From Nocardia sp. NBC_01327 (GTDB lineage Bacteria; Actinomycetota; Actinomycetes; Mycobacteriales; Mycobacteriaceae): 64,000 bases of DNA. Positions 17,630-26,937 of this stretch are shown here, in pieces. The stretch is taken from NCBI RefSeq assembly GCF_035958815.1, contig NZ_CP108384.1, positions 228,806-292,805 of the forward strand. The letters are read 5' to 3'. Under the pieces are notes generated by a model that saw only the letters and a program-made list of their open reading frames with translations, was not told the origin of the DNA and ran no database searches. The position numbers and the translations under genes are program-made. Numbering within the stretch: position 1 is the stretch's first letter; the number at the start of each line of letters is the position of its first letter.

Positions 17630-17971
17630 ATGTCGAACGAGAACCAGACGTTTGCGATCGATCAGCATGAACTGCAGCATCACAGCGACCTGCAGCACCA
17701 GCGGTCCGCCGAACTCAGTCAGGCAGCAGTCGCGCCGGTCGAACACTTGAACAATCTGCACAAAGAATTAGGGGTTGCCGGCGCGGCCGGCACACAAGCC
17801 TTGGTGGACTATCACGTGACCTATCGCCAGGCGAAGTTGAACGATCACGCGGCCACACGGGGCAAGATAGGCCAATCCTTGAGCGACTTGATACCGACCT
17901 TTCATGGAACGGATCAGGAGACCGGCCGCGTGATCAACGCTGCCGGTGATATTCGGCCGGTGAGCCAATGA
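17630..17971 (+). CDS. Small helical protein, ESX-substrate-like
   Basis: 113-aa hydrophilic, Gln/His-rich helical protein (DQHELQHHSDLQHQRSAEL, then EHLNNLHKELGVAGAAG). It has no WXG motif, but its size, helical content and coupling to a LysM/Pro-rich partner resemble type VII-associated small proteins. The ATG follows GGCAGG by seven bases. Its stop overlaps the next start as ATGA, so the two are co-translated. Family uncertain. Confidence 0.6.
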   Translation: MSNENQTFAIDQHELQHHSDLQHQRSAELSQAAVAPVEHLNNLHKELGVAGAAGTQALVDYHVTYRQAKLNDHAATRGKIGQSLSDLIPTFHGTDQETGRVINAAGDIRPVSQ

Positions 17972-19149
17972 CCAAAACTCCTGACGATCCGATAGGCAGC
18001 CAGAGCTTACAGCTTGCGGCACCGCTGGTCGGCGGTGCCGCACCGTCCGGCTCCGTGGTGTCGCCGAATGGTTTGTATACCGCTGAAGCCGACTCGGCGG
18101 CCGCTCCTGGTGCTTATAAGATTCTCGGGCCAGACGGCAAGCCGACGGGCCTTGGCCTACTCGCGCCGCTAGCGGCCTCGGGTGGGCACATCGCTCTCGA
18201 CAACGACGGCAAACTCACCGAATATGCGACCGCGGGCACGACGAATAACACTGTGCAGTCTATTGCATCCACGACAGCGAAACCCCCGCCAGGCACCATA
18301 GTCAACACGAATGTACCGGGACTGGTGCAGAACGCTATCAATGACCTGCAGAGTCTGACACAGAATATACTCGGTCATTTCGGGTCGAAGAAGGCGACGG
18401 TGGTCTTACCAAATCCACTGACGGCGGCATTTTACGCCCCTTTGGACAGAAGCTCAGGCCAATTCATCGACGCGTATAATGCGAAGCTGGTTTCGATTTC
18501 CGCTCAGGAAGCAATAGTTCCCACTAGCGACGAAATTGCAGTCGCGGCGTCTGCAAATATGGCAGAGGCAAACGCCAAATACTCCAACGCCATCACCGGT
18601 GCGATCACCAACCTTAATACATCTTTGCGCCAGCTGCTGCCGCCGGATCCAAACTCCGGCGAAAAATTAGACACCTCCAATACGGACACAATTCTGGCGT
18701 GTGTTACCGCGGCGATGGACACTGTGTCTCAGAGCTATCAGGGTTACATGGCGGAAGTAAAGGTCCATGCGAATAACCTAGCGAACAGTTATACCGTCAA
18801 GTCCGGCGACAACCTCAGCACGATCGCCGCCGCGCACGGTGAGACCTGGGAGCAGCTGTACGGGAGCAACAGCAAGGTCGTCGGAGCCAACCCGAACGAT
18901 ATCCAACCGGGGGAAAGATTAGCCCTTCAGCCACCTCCGGCCGCACCTCCGGCCGCACCTCCAGCCACACCCCCGGCCGCACCTCCAGCCACACCCCCGG
19001 CCGCACCTCCAGCCAAGCCTCCGGCCAAGCCTCCGGCGAAGACCGATATCTACGGCGCGGTTTTGCCGTCCCTGGCCCCGGCCAAGCCTCCGACGAAAAC
19101 CGCTGCTCCAGCCCCCGTCCCCGACAGCGGTGTGCTGGGCTGGCTTTGA
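17968..19149 (+). CDS. LysM-domain protein with Pro/Ala-rich tail, ESX-associated type
   Basis: 393 aa. A Gly/Ser-rich N-terminus is followed by a helical region (ANMAEANAKYSNAITGAITN). A LysM domain lies at about 276-322 (SYTVKSGDNLSTIAAAHGET, then GANPNDIQPGERLAL). A tandem Pro/Ala tail follows, built from 24-base repeats. No Sec signal peptide is visible. LysM binds peptidoglycan, so a cell-wall-attached or wall-crossing role is likely. The start overlaps the 113-aa gene. Compare the 346-aa protein at 44879, which shares the helical style but lacks LysM. Confidence 0.7.
   Translation: MTKTPDDPIGSQSLQLAAPLVGGAAPSGSVVSPNGLYTAEADSAAAPGAYKILGPDGKPTGLGLLAPLAASGGHIALDNDGKLTEYATAGTTNNTVQSIASTTAKPPPGTIVNTNVPGLVQNAINDLQSLTQNILGHFGSKKATVVLPNPLTAAFYAPLDRSSGQFIDAYNAKLVSISAQEAIVPTSDEIAVAASANMAEANAKYSNAITGAITNLNTSLRQLLPPDPNSGEKLDTSNTDTILACVTAAMDTVSQSYQGYMAEVKVHANNLANSYTVKSGDNLSTIAAAHGETWEQLYGSNSKVVGANPNDIQPGERLALQPPPAAPPAAPPATPPAAPPATPPAAPPAKPPAKPPAKTDIYGAVLPSLAPAKPPTKTAAPAPVPDSGVLGWL
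18935..19035 (+). repeat. Imperfect 24-bp tandem repeats in coding sequence
   Basis: The unit CCGGCCGCACCTCCAGCCAC plus ACCC recurs about three times with variants, encoding the Ala/Thr/Lys-Pro-Pro tail. It is a probable slippage site for length variation. Confidence 0.7.
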
Positions 19150-19212
19150 GCGCTATCTACGGCGCGGTTTCGGCGTGAATTTCGGCGTGGTGAGCGGCCC
19201 CTGTGGGTGAGC

Positions 19213-19730
19213 ATGGTGAGCGCGAGGAGTGCGCTCATGGTGAAGCAGTCCGGGGTCGAGTTGTACGCGGCGATCCGCGATCTTCGTGCGGGCATGGCCC
19301 GGTTGGCGATCCAACGTAAGTACGGCGTGGCCGCCGCGCAAGCGGTATCCGATGCGCGATTCCAAACTCGATCCCTACAAGCGGGTGATCGAGGAGATCC
19401 TGCGGGGCGATCTGGACGCGCCGGCCAAGCAGCGTCACACCGCGACCCGGATCTACCACCGCCTGCTGGAGGAGCACGCCATGATCGAGGCGTCCTATGA
19501 CTTGGTGAGACGCTATGTCGCGCAGCGCAAACCGCAAATTCGGGTCGGCGCCGGACGCGCGCCTCGCGCAGGTGTTCATCGGGCAATTGCACCAATCGGG
19601 CATGGAGGCCGAGGCCGATTTCGGTGAGGTCATGGTGCGTTGCCGCGGAGAGCTGGCGAAGTGGTTCCTGTTCTCGCTGCGAATGTCCTACTCCGGCAAG
19701 GCCGTTCACCGAATCTCGACCGCCAGCACG
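19213..19730 (+). pseudogene. istA: IS21-family IstA transposase remnant
   Basis: Three reading frames in order reproduce the N-terminal part of actinobacterial IstA: MVKQSGVELYAAIRDLRAG (HTH region), then DSKLDPYKRVIEEILRGDLD with RQRHTATRIYHRLLEEHA-like sequence, then GMEAEADFGEVMVRCRGELA with the first catalytic Asp region and FSLRMSYSGKAVHR. At least two frameshifts separate them and the match stops near 19730; no IstB is visible. It is a dead, truncated copy. Confidence 0.85.
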
Positions 19731-19907
19731 ATGTGCTGGCCTGAGAACCTGGCGTTTGCTGACGAAGACGAACTCGTGTTGGTGACATATCGAGCGTTAG
19801 CGCGCCATTCGCTCGTAAGCGCGCGGTCGGGCCGCTTCGAGTGGTCTTGAAGTAGCGTGGCCAGCGCCGTCAATAGTGCGCGCGCACGGAAGGACCGAGG
19901 AGGTGAA

Positions 19908-20893
19908 TTACCGGTCCAATAGCGTGTTCAGTGCGGAATACCCCTGTTGACGCAAGTAGGGCCCAATCACCCTGTCCAGCAGACATTCATCGAGCCGGCG
20001 GCAGGCAATCTGATCATAGAGAGCATCGGCCAGATACCGCGTGCGCAGGTAGTCCGATGATTGCGGCTCGAGCGTTCGGCAACCCGGAAAGTGCATCGTC
20101 CATAAGCCGCCGCGTGGAATACCGGCCCAGTGTTTGCGTTCTGCGGTGCTCAGTGTCGGCGGTACCATCAGGTCGTGGTCGATGGCCAGCAAAGGCCGGG
20201 GGCCGACGAACGACATTCGACCACGAAGGATCGAGAGAACCTGCGGAAGTTCATCCAGCGAGAGCGAGCGGGCAAAACCCGCGACCGTACTTGCTCGCGC
20301 CGCAGACTCGCGTGTACTCGGCTGCAACGGTTCACCTTTCGGCAAGGTACGAAATTTGCGGATCGTGATCGTCTCCCCATTCGTAGCAAGTCGCTGCTGC
20401 TCGATAATCAGGTCCGATACGACGTCGCCCGCCATCAACCACCTCTCACCGTGCAACGCGGTTGCGAGAACCGCGGACAGCAACGCGTAGGCCGGTGCGC
20501 GCCTGGCAACCCGCGAGATCTCCCAGCGTCGCCGCTCCCCGCTCGTGATCCACGCACGACCCACCAGCTCGCCAGGCTCAGCCCGAGGCAGCTCGGCGAT
20601 GTATTGAAACCCGTTGTGGGATAGCAATTCCCGTTCGAGCTCGGCGGGGTTTGGCGTGCTGTACCCCTCCGCTCGCCAGCCGCCAAACGAGGTCTCTCCA
20701 CTGTCGAAGTTCTGCGCGGCCAACTTCTCGGCACCCAATTTGTCGATCCTGCCCGACTTGTCGATCACACGCGCGATCTCTCTGGCGGCGCTGTGCTGAA
20801 CCTCGGCCAAGGTTTCCGCACCCGCCCGCACCGCATGCATCAATTTCGGCACGATCGTTCGAAGGAGCCTCCACGATTCCACTTCGCAGCTCA
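19908..20893 (-). CDS. Bacterial sugar transferase family protein (divergent)
   Basis: About 328 aa. The C-terminal half has the polyprenyl-phosphate sugar-1-P transferase signatures IRKFRTLPKGEP, SLDELPQVLSILRGRMSFVG and PRPLLAIDHDLM. The GIPRGGLWTMHFP region takes the place of the usual GxxGLWQ motif. The N-terminal half is unusual: in place of the normal single membrane helix before the catalytic domain there is a ~150-residue helical extension. Its likely activity is initiating or modifying a surface glycan at the membrane. The GTG start at 20894-20892 has GGAAAG just upstream. No other glycan genes are adjacent, so it may be orphaned cargo. Confidence 0.8.
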
Positions 20894-20894
20894 C

Positions 20895-21423
20895 GACACT
20901 TTCCGGAAGACGCTGTGTGGCAAGACAATCCCCTACTCGCGATATGCATCGAGCAACGAGGCCTCCCGTGTCGGCGTTCCTTCAGCTCACCGATCCCAGT
21001 ACAGCCTGCTCAGAAGAACCGAGTCCGGCGCGATGGATGTTCTCGCTGCCGATAGCATCACCTGCGCGCTCGCAGCCCTGGAGAGCTGAAGTGCCTGCGC
21101 GGGCACTTCCATCCAACAGTAGTCGGACGTCTCGGTTCACGAATTCCCTCGACTGAGAAGGGCTTTGCGGTCTCAGCCGATGCTCTATTGATCGGGCTCG
21201 ATGAGTGCGATGACCCGGCCCTCGCCAAGCGAGTAGGGGTCGAGCAGCATCCGGATCTCCCCCAGTTCTCCACGTTCAACACCTCAGGATTCGACACAGT
21301 TGCCTCCAGCGCCGAACCCCCACCCCGACAGTAGAAGACGATCCAGCCCAACGACAGACCACGCTCGGAAACCACAGCTCGACCTGTCACCGGAGTGGTC
21401 CCCTCGGTTGAGAAGCTCGCTCG
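20895..21423. other. 529-bp gap with a decayed reading frame
   Basis: From about 21052 to 21331 on the plus strand a frame reads like protein (SADALLIGLDECDDPALAKR, then VGVEQHPDLPQFSTFNT) and ends in TAG. It has no ATG, GTG or TTG start and an upstream TAG. I take it as the tail of a lost gene; the family is not recognised. Confidence 0.4.
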
Positions 21424-21912
21424 ATGTCCACAGTGACGCGTGTCTGTAGGGTCGAAACCGTGACTGGGTCAGAAGGATCGGAGATCAGACTGCCAGTGCA
21501 GTTCGGGCGACGCTTCCGGATGTATGCCTACTCACCGTCGTTCGCCCGCCTGTTTCTGCACTCCGACCCCTCGGATCAAGCAGCTGATACTGATGAGTAC
21601 TGCCGTTTCATCGAACTGGTATTCCACGGTGTCCTGGACCTGAAGCTGCCCGTATACATGGGAGCGTTGACCATCCGTCGGCCTGTCGTTGATGAGGTTG
21701 TCCGCATCCGCGAAGACATCGCCAGGGATGTAGATCCCGGTGAGATCTTCGTGTTGCAACATGATGGCCACCGGTCTACCCACGAAAACGCTGCCGATGG
21801 GTATGTCGTGGCGCAGATGGCGTATTTCACGCGATCACAAACCTTGGTGAACATCGACAGATTGATGGATCCCCTGGACGATTCTCTCGAATTCGTGACG
21901 ATCGTCGATTGA
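21424..21912 (+). CDS. Hypothetical protein (162 aa)
   Basis: Acidic alpha/beta protein. Distinct pieces are LPVQFGRRFRMYAYSPSFAR, YCRFIELVFHGVLDLKLPVY and LQHDGHRSTHENAADGYVVA. No family recognised. It lies 227 bases before the DUF5984 gene on the same strand and has a similar moderately lower G/C, so the two may have arrived together. Size and neighbourhood would fit an immunity-type protein; this is a guess. Confidence 0.55.
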   Translation: MSTVTRVCRVETVTGSEGSEIRLPVQFGRRFRMYAYSPSFARLFLHSDPSDQAADTDEYCRFIELVFHGVLDLKLPVYMGALTIRRPVVDEVVRIREDIARDVDPGEIFVLQHDGHRSTHENAADGYVVAQMAYFTRSQTLVNIDRLMDPLDDSLEFVTIVD

Positions 21913-22139
21913 ATCGCCACCTAGCTCACTGATGCTCACAGATACATCGGTCCCTGCAGAAGAGCTACACCCATGTCGTATCGGTGGAATCTGACGCCAT
22001 CTGCGAGCGGGGCCGGCACGCACTCAATTGCCGATTTCATTGGGTCGTGTTTGATCTCCCCAGCTATGCATGGCGATCGACCTTTCGATCCTGGGAGGTC
22101 GTGGTCGACAGCGCGCGGGGCCGCCAGTTGAATCTAGGC

Positions 22140-22913
22140 ATGATGCGCGTCCGGTTCGAGTTGGCGCCCCTCAAGATGGTTGTTCCGTGGGGGGAGAGTC
22201 GCTGCCTGCATTGGTTCGGGCTCACCCAAGGGAAGTACTGCTTGGAGGTTGGTGGTGTCGAGCTGCTGAGATATGCAGAGCGGAAAGCGAATTCGATAGC
22301 CGATGGCAGCGCTGCCGCAACATCTTGGGTGGATTACTACGTGGTGCGGTTGTGGGAGGATCTGCTCACTGTTTTGCCTCCGGCTCTCGAGCCGGTACCG
22401 GATGATTTGGCGAAATTCTTCGCTGCTGAACCCGAGAGATGGGTCGATACCAGCGACCCATCTCTCCTCGATGATCCCGCGATCGACGCTGCCTCGGAGG
22501 CATACAGCCTGCGGTGGACCGACAGCTCATATCTGCGATTCGGACCCGCGTTTCGGTGGTGGCGCACTCTCCGCCCCGAGGACACGGTCACCGTGGTGTG
22601 GCGGTTCACACCCGATCCCGACGGTGAGATCACGTTCTCTGCGCCGCTGTCGGGCCGGAGGACGGTCAGCACCCAGGAATTCGTTGCTGCCGTAGCCGAT
22701 TTCGACCACCGACTGCTGCAAGCCATGCAGGAGCGGGTGGACCACCTGGCTGTGGTCGGCTCCAGTCCAGGGATCGAGCTCGATATCCCCGGACTGATCC
22801 GGGAGCAGGCGCAACGCCGCACTTGGTTGCCGCGTGCGTTGGCGCGACACGAGGACACCGACTGGGCCGTCGTGCGTGCAGGCGCGGCGATCCTGGCTCC
22901 CCATCTGGCGTGA
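22140..22913 (+). CDS. DUF5984 family protein
   Basis: 257-aa protein. The opening MMRVRFELAPLKMVVPWGES and the following LHWFGLTQGKYCLEVGGVEL match actinobacterial DUF5984 proteins, whose function is unknown. The frame is open upstream to 21984, but the family start corresponds to the ATG at 22140 (or 22143). A YYVVRLWEDLLTVLPPALEPVPDDL-like region (cited in part) and a Trp-rich middle are typical. It ends with a helical IREQAQRRTWLPRALARHED segment. Confidence 0.75.
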   Translation: MMRVRFELAPLKMVVPWGESRCLHWFGLTQGKYCLEVGGVELLRYAERKANSIADGSAAATSWVDYYVVRLWEDLLTVLPPALEPVPDDLAKFFAAEPERWVDTSDPSLLDDPAIDAASEAYSLRWTDSSYLRFGPAFRWWRTLRPEDTVTVVWRFTPDPDGEITFSAPLSGRRTVSTQEFVAAVADFDHRLLQAMQERVDHLAVVGSSPGIELDIPGLIREQAQRRTWLPRALARHEDTDWAVVRAGAAILAPHLA

Positions 22914-23075
22914 ACGCACGGAACTAGCCGCATAGCGCTCGGTTCGAAACGGCCACAGCTGGATGTCGAGAAGGACCGTGACCGTCGAATATCAGAACAG
23001 TGTGTCGCGCATTCGTAGGGGCCCGATAGCCGGTCGGTCCGAGCTGGGCCAACTCGGCGTCGATGTCGACCTGCC

Positions 23076-23240
23076 GAGTCGCGTCCCGAGAAGCGCGCCT
23101 TCACTCTCGACGAGTTGCAGATGTTCTTCGACTACGCCGACGAACAGGTGACCCGGGCCCGTAACTACGGCCGCAAGGGCTGGCTGCCTCCTCGGACTTC
23201 CGGACCTCGACGTTGCGGAGGGCCCTCGGTGACACACTGA
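23076..23240 (+). pseudogene. Tyrosine recombinase fragment 1
   Basis: The plus frame reads ESRPEKRAFTLDELQMFFDY, then ADEQVTRARNYGRKGWLP, then drifts to a stop at 23240. This is the start of the catalytic domain in actinobacterial trio-type integrases. The first catalytic Arg region (normally AYGYGLRRxE) is missing, so it is inactive. Upstream sequence from 22963 is degraded. Confidence 0.75.
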
Positions 23241-23411
23241 GCGCGGCGCTGGGCGATCCCGCTGAGAAGGAGACGATGAAACGGCAGATCAGCGGAATTG
23301 ATCGCCACCAAGGCCGAGAACGCCGCCGCCCGCAAGACCGCCATCGACGACGGGGTGGTCAACCTCAGCGCACGCAGGCCCACACGAGCCCGCCTGCGCC
23401 CTGAACCGTGA
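23213..23411 (+). pseudogene. Recombinase-associated fragment 2
   Basis: One frame reads RRALGDTLSAALGDPAEKET and a second, after a frameshift near 23290, reads AELIATKAENAAARKTAIDD followed by GVVNLSARRPTRARLRPEP and a stop. That stop overlaps the next GTG start as GTGA. This resembles the C-terminus of the middle gene in three-recombinase elements. Identification is moderate. Confidence 0.5.
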
Positions 23412-24040
23412 CCGAGCCGGACCGTCAGGTCACCAGCGAACAGGATTGCGCACGTTGCCGTCGAAGTTTCCGGACCGTTCGCTGGGTCCGCCGACCCTGG
23501 CCGGAAGGGTATCTGTGCTCCACCTGCCACACCTGGGCACTGGAAACCTACGGCCTGTGCTCCGGCTACGGCGCAGAGCGCATGACCCCCGGGCGGGCAC
23601 CCGACAGGAGGCCGCTCTGCGTCGACAGCGCCGGCATCGCGGGCGACTACCGTTGCGGCCGTTGTGGTTCCGAAGCCCGGCACCAACTGCGGAATCTCTG
23701 CGCACGCTGCGTCCTGTCCGACAGGCTTCACGGCCTGATCGACGACGGCACCGGGCAGATCCGACCCGAGTTGAGGCCCTTCTTCGACGGTGTCCGCGCG
23801 ATGACCCGGCCACGCAGCGGATTGACCTGGACCGCCAAACCTCATGTCCAACAACTCCTCCGCACACTGGCGGATCCGGACACACCACCGGCAGGGTTTA
23901 CGCGACAGTTGATTCCGCGAGGTCACCAGTGTCGACCCTCCTCGAGTAGTGTCGACAACGCTGTCAATAGTGAGCACGCATGGAGGGTTCGATGTGGGAG
24001 CGGCCTTACTACCAATGCTGACTCGATCTCACCGCACTGA
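23408..24040 (+). pseudogene. Zinc-ribbon site-specific recombinase, truncated
   Basis: The frame encodes 210 aa. The Cys-rich N-terminus CARCRRSFRTVRWVRRPWPE, then YLCSTCHTW, a CVD..GI segment, YRCGRCGSEA and LCARCVLSDRL is characteristic of actinobacterial recombinases with N-terminal zinc ribbons. After about residue 160 (LRTLADPDTPPAGF) the sequence stops resembling the family, and no integrase catalytic domain follows. Full-length relatives are several hundred residues. It is the third broken member of the same element remnant. Confidence 0.7.
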
Positions 24041-24066
24041 ACGACTAATAGCGATAGATCACTGAA

Positions 24067-24786
24067 TCATCGGCCGGTGATGTCCCGCTCGATTCCTTCC
24101 AACAGCCAGCGGAGTCCCCGTTCGAAACTCTCGTCGTTGCCGGGGAGTTCGGTCGGGTTGTGCTGCAGGAGCTTCGTGAGCCGCCGGTAGCCATTGGCGA
24201 CGGCCGCGTCGCGCATGTAGGCGCCGGCGGCGGAGCCGAGTCCGAATGCCTCTTGCGAATAGGTCAGGGTTTCGCGGAGGACGAACCCGGTGGTGTACTG
24301 GTCAACCGCCTTCACGATCTGAATTGTCACCGCCGGTGAGGAGTCCAGGCCGTCCAGGGCTTTGAGCGATTGTTCGCTGTGCAGCATTGCATTCGGCCCG
24401 ATCGTGCGGCGCTTGCCGAAGAGTTCGATGGCCCAGGGATGCTGTTTGATCATGGCGCGTTCGCGCCGGGCCACTCGCGTGATCGACTCACGCCAGTCCT
24501 CGGTGAGGTCGTCGTCGCTGAGCACGATCTTGCCGGCAAGCGCGTCGGCGATCAGGTCCAACAGATCGTCCTTGGAGTCGATGTGGGTGTAGAGGGCCAT
24601 CGGACCCACACCCAGCCGTGACGCCACTCGGCGCATGGACACCGCCTCGAACCCCTCCTCGTCGGCGATATTCATTGCGGCAGTGACGATGTCGTCTCTG
24701 GTCACCGTGGGTCGCCGCTGCGGTTTCGGGCGCGCCCAGATGGGTGTGCCAGTGTGCGCGTCTTTGCCGGGATTCTGCAGGTCCAC
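24067..24786 (-). CDS. TetR family repressor
   Basis: 239 aa. The N-terminal HTH region reads TRDDIVTAAMNIADEEGFEA, VSMRRVASRLGVGPMALYTH and IDSKDDLLDLIADAL. The C-terminal half is of the tetracycline-repressor-like type (RERAMIKQHPWAIELFG). The GTG at 24786 is the open-frame start. It is divergent from an MFS exporter with three ATAC-N3-GTAT-type boxes between them, the classic layout for a repressor that controls itself and the pump and is relieved by a substrate of the pump. Confidence 0.92.
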   Translation of the reverse strand: MDLQNPGKDAHTGTPIWARPKPQRRPTVTRDDIVTAAMNIADEEGFEAVSMRRVASRLGVGPMALYTHIDSKDDLLDLIADALAGKIVLSDDDLTEDWRESITRVARRERAMIKQHPWAIELFGKRRTIGPNAMLHSEQSLKALDGLDSSPAVTIQIVKAVDQYTTGFVLRETLTYSQEAFGLGSAAGAYMRDAAVANGYRRLTKLLQHNPTELPGNDESFERGLRWLLEGIERDITGR

Positions 24787-24803
24787 GGCCCGCAGTCTAC
24801 TGC

Positions 24804-24855
24804 ATACAGCGTATCGCTTGACAGAACAGCGTATTGTTATCCATACACCGTATCG
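24804..24855. promoter_or_regulatory. Three operator-like boxes and exporter promoter
   Basis: ATACAGCGTATCG (24804), GAACAGCGTATTG (24824) and ATACACCGTATCG (24843) recur at 20- and 19-base spacing. The first and third are ATAC-N3-GTAT palindromes. A TTGACA -35 (24818-24823) lies between boxes, with CATACA near 24842 as a possible -10. TetR binding here is inferred from position. Confidence 0.7.
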
Positions 24856-24879
24856 TTAAGGGATATAGGAAGCGCTGCA

Positions 24880-26418
24880 ATGACATCTCCTCAGACAACA
24901 TCAACCGACTTCGACCCAGCCTTGCGCAGACTCGTGATCGTGGTGCTCCTCGGCGCGATCATGACAATCCTGGACACCACGATCACCAGTGTTGCCGTCA
25001 ATACACTTGGCGCCCAGTTCAATACGTCACTGTCATCGATCCAGTGGGTGCTGACCGGTTATACGCTGGCGCTGTCAATGAGCATCCCGTTGTCGGGATG
25101 GGCGATCACACGGTTCGGTCCCAAGACGATGTGGATCACCTCGCTGTTGCTGTTCATCACCGGGTCGGTGTTGTGCGGGATGTCTTGGAACGTCGCCAGT
25201 CTCATCGTGTTTCGGCTGCTACAGGGTTTCGGCGCCGGAATGATCCTGCCGATCGGCCAGACCATGCTGGCGCGCGCGGCCGGCCCAGCAAGAATGCGCC
25301 GAGTCATGAGCGCGGTGGCGGTTCCCGCAATGCTTGCCCCGGTACTCGGTCCCGTCGTCGGCGGATTGATTCTCGGCCACCTCTCATGGCGCTGGATGTT
25401 CTACATCAACGTTCCACTCTGTGCCGTCGCCGTCGCTGCCGCGATCCGGCTATTGCCGCGCGACTCGATCCGCGACCGTGGAAGCAAGCTCGACGCACTC
25501 GGACTGGCGCTGCTGTCACCGGGTTTGGGTGCGCTCGTGTACGGCACCGCACAGGCGGGTGGCGGTGCGAGCCTGACCGATGCCCGAGTCGTCGCAAGCG
25601 TGCTGGCGGGTGTTGCGCTCGTCGCCTGCTACGTCCTGCATGCCGCACGTAAGGGCACAGCGGCGTTGATCGATGTCCGACTGCTGCGGAATCGGAACTT
25701 CGCTGCGATCAACGCAATAGTGTTCCTCTACATCGGGGCACTGTCCGGTTTGATGGCATTGCTGCCGCTGTATTTGCAAACCGTCAATGCCGAAACCCCA
25801 CTGCGGTCAGGGATTATGGTGGCGCCGCTGGGGTTGGGCGCGATGACGACCATGGCGATCACCGGCAAAGTGACCGACAAACTCTCACCACGGCTACTCA
25901 TTCTCAGCGGCCTGCCGGTGGTTCTGATCGGAATTCTGGGCCTGACCCAGATCGGCCCCGACACCAGCACGGCCTTGCTGGTGGCAATGCTGTTCGTGAT
26001 CGGACTCGGACACGGCATGATCATGCCGCCAGCCATGGGGGCCAGCTACCAGACTCTGCAGCACTCCGAAATCCCCGCGGCCACAACGGTTACCAATGTC
26101 GGCGTTCGCACAGCGAGTTCCTTCGGCGTCGCGGCACTGTTCGTGCTGTTGCAGCGCAATTTCGAACATCAGTCGCCCGCGACGGCCGGTGGTGTGGCGA
26201 TGCCCGCGGGGCATGCTCCAACGGCTGACATCGCCCGGTCGCTGACCCACGCGTTCACCCAGACCTATTGGTGGGCGCTGGTTATCGCTGCTGTCGCGAT
26301 AGTGCCCGCACTGATGTTGCAGCGCAGGTCAGCACTGGCACCGGTCCCGACCGCAGCGCACAATGAGTCCATCGGCCCACGATCCGCAGTCGGCTCTTCC
26401 TCACATCGCGAAACCTAG
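24880..26418 (+). CDS. DHA2-type MFS drug exporter
   Basis: 512-aa membrane protein of the 14-helix DHA2 class. The signatures are LDTTITSVAVNTL in TM1, SSIQWVLTGYTLALSMSIPL, the TM2-3 loop GWAITRFGPKTMW, and motif C GPVVGGLILGHLSWRWMFYI. The ATG at 24880 follows AGGAAG; an upstream open frame to 24754 lies in the operator region and is not coding. Proton-driven export of a lipophilic compound is the expected role, controlled by the adjacent TetR protein. Confidence 0.92.
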   Translation: MTSPQTTSTDFDPALRRLVIVVLLGAIMTILDTTITSVAVNTLGAQFNTSLSSIQWVLTGYTLALSMSIPLSGWAITRFGPKTMWITSLLLFITGSVLCGMSWNVASLIVFRLLQGFGAGMILPIGQTMLARAAGPARMRRVMSAVAVPAMLAPVLGPVVGGLILGHLSWRWMFYINVPLCAVAVAAAIRLLPRDSIRDRGSKLDALGLALLSPGLGALVYGTAQAGGGASLTDARVVASVLAGVALVACYVLHAARKGTAALIDVRLLRNRNFAAINAIVFLYIGALSGLMALLPLYLQTVNAETPLRSGIMVAPLGLGAMTTMAITGKVTDKLSPRLLILSGLPVVLIGILGLTQIGPDTSTALLVAMLFVIGLGHGMIMPPAMGASYQTLQHSEIPAATTVTNVGVRTASSFGVAALFVLLQRNFEHQSPATAGGVAMPAGHAPTADIARSLTHAFTQTYWWALVIAAVAIVPALMLQRRSALAPVPTAAHNESIGPRSAVGSSSHRET

Positions 26419-26894
26419 CCCGGACCACCGCACGGCCTTCGCATCCGAGACCGCCCAGGATATTTCGCGCACTCGCGCGCTGCGAGTGCGCGCTACCCGT
26501 GACCCTCACGCCGCCGGTTACTGACCCCGGAAAACGGTGCGGTCCACACTTCGTCGTCGGACGGATTCCTCACGCGCACAGTGCATTCCACGGTCCCGCC
26601 GGAGCGGGACCGATAGCGGGACCGATCACCAGCTCATCCAGAGAGAATTTGAGGCCTGTATCAGACGCGGCACCCCCTTCCACGACACCAGACTGATGTT
26701 GAGCGAAACCCTGGAATACCAGTCCGAGTACTACCCACACGCCGTGGCCAGACCCGGAGTGCTGTACGGCGACGCGCTGTGGGAGTTCTACTCTTTGGTC
26801 GCGCAGAACAGCACCGACGCGCACTGAGGTCAGAGCAGGTCCTAGTGCTGCCTGGATCCGCGCGGGCGCAGCCGTTGTTGTTCCTGCTGTGATC
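26419..26894. other. Gap with a transposon-flank-like sequence and a short remnant
   Basis: The segment 26525-26565 (CCGGAAAACGGTGCGGTCCA onward) is similar to 44274-44312, the sequence just outside the tnsA element. A plus frame ending at 26827 (SETLEYQSEYYPHAVARPGV) reads like a protein tail without a credible start. Confidence 0.4.
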
Positions 26895-26923
26895 ACGGGC
26901 CAGGGTCCGAGCCCCTGGCCCGT
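26895..26923. terminator. 11-bp GC-rich hairpin
   Basis: ACGGGCCAGGG pairs with CCCTGGCCCGT around a 7-base loop. It lies just past the 3' end of the minus-strand frameshifted gene at 26938. No U-tract is seen. Confidence 0.55.
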
Positions 26924-26937
26924 CTCCCGCTCTCCGG

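Noticed and set aside
18935..19035. Intergenic satellite or CRISPR-like repeats
   Set aside because: The repeats are in frame and encode the Pro/Ala-rich tail of the LysM protein.
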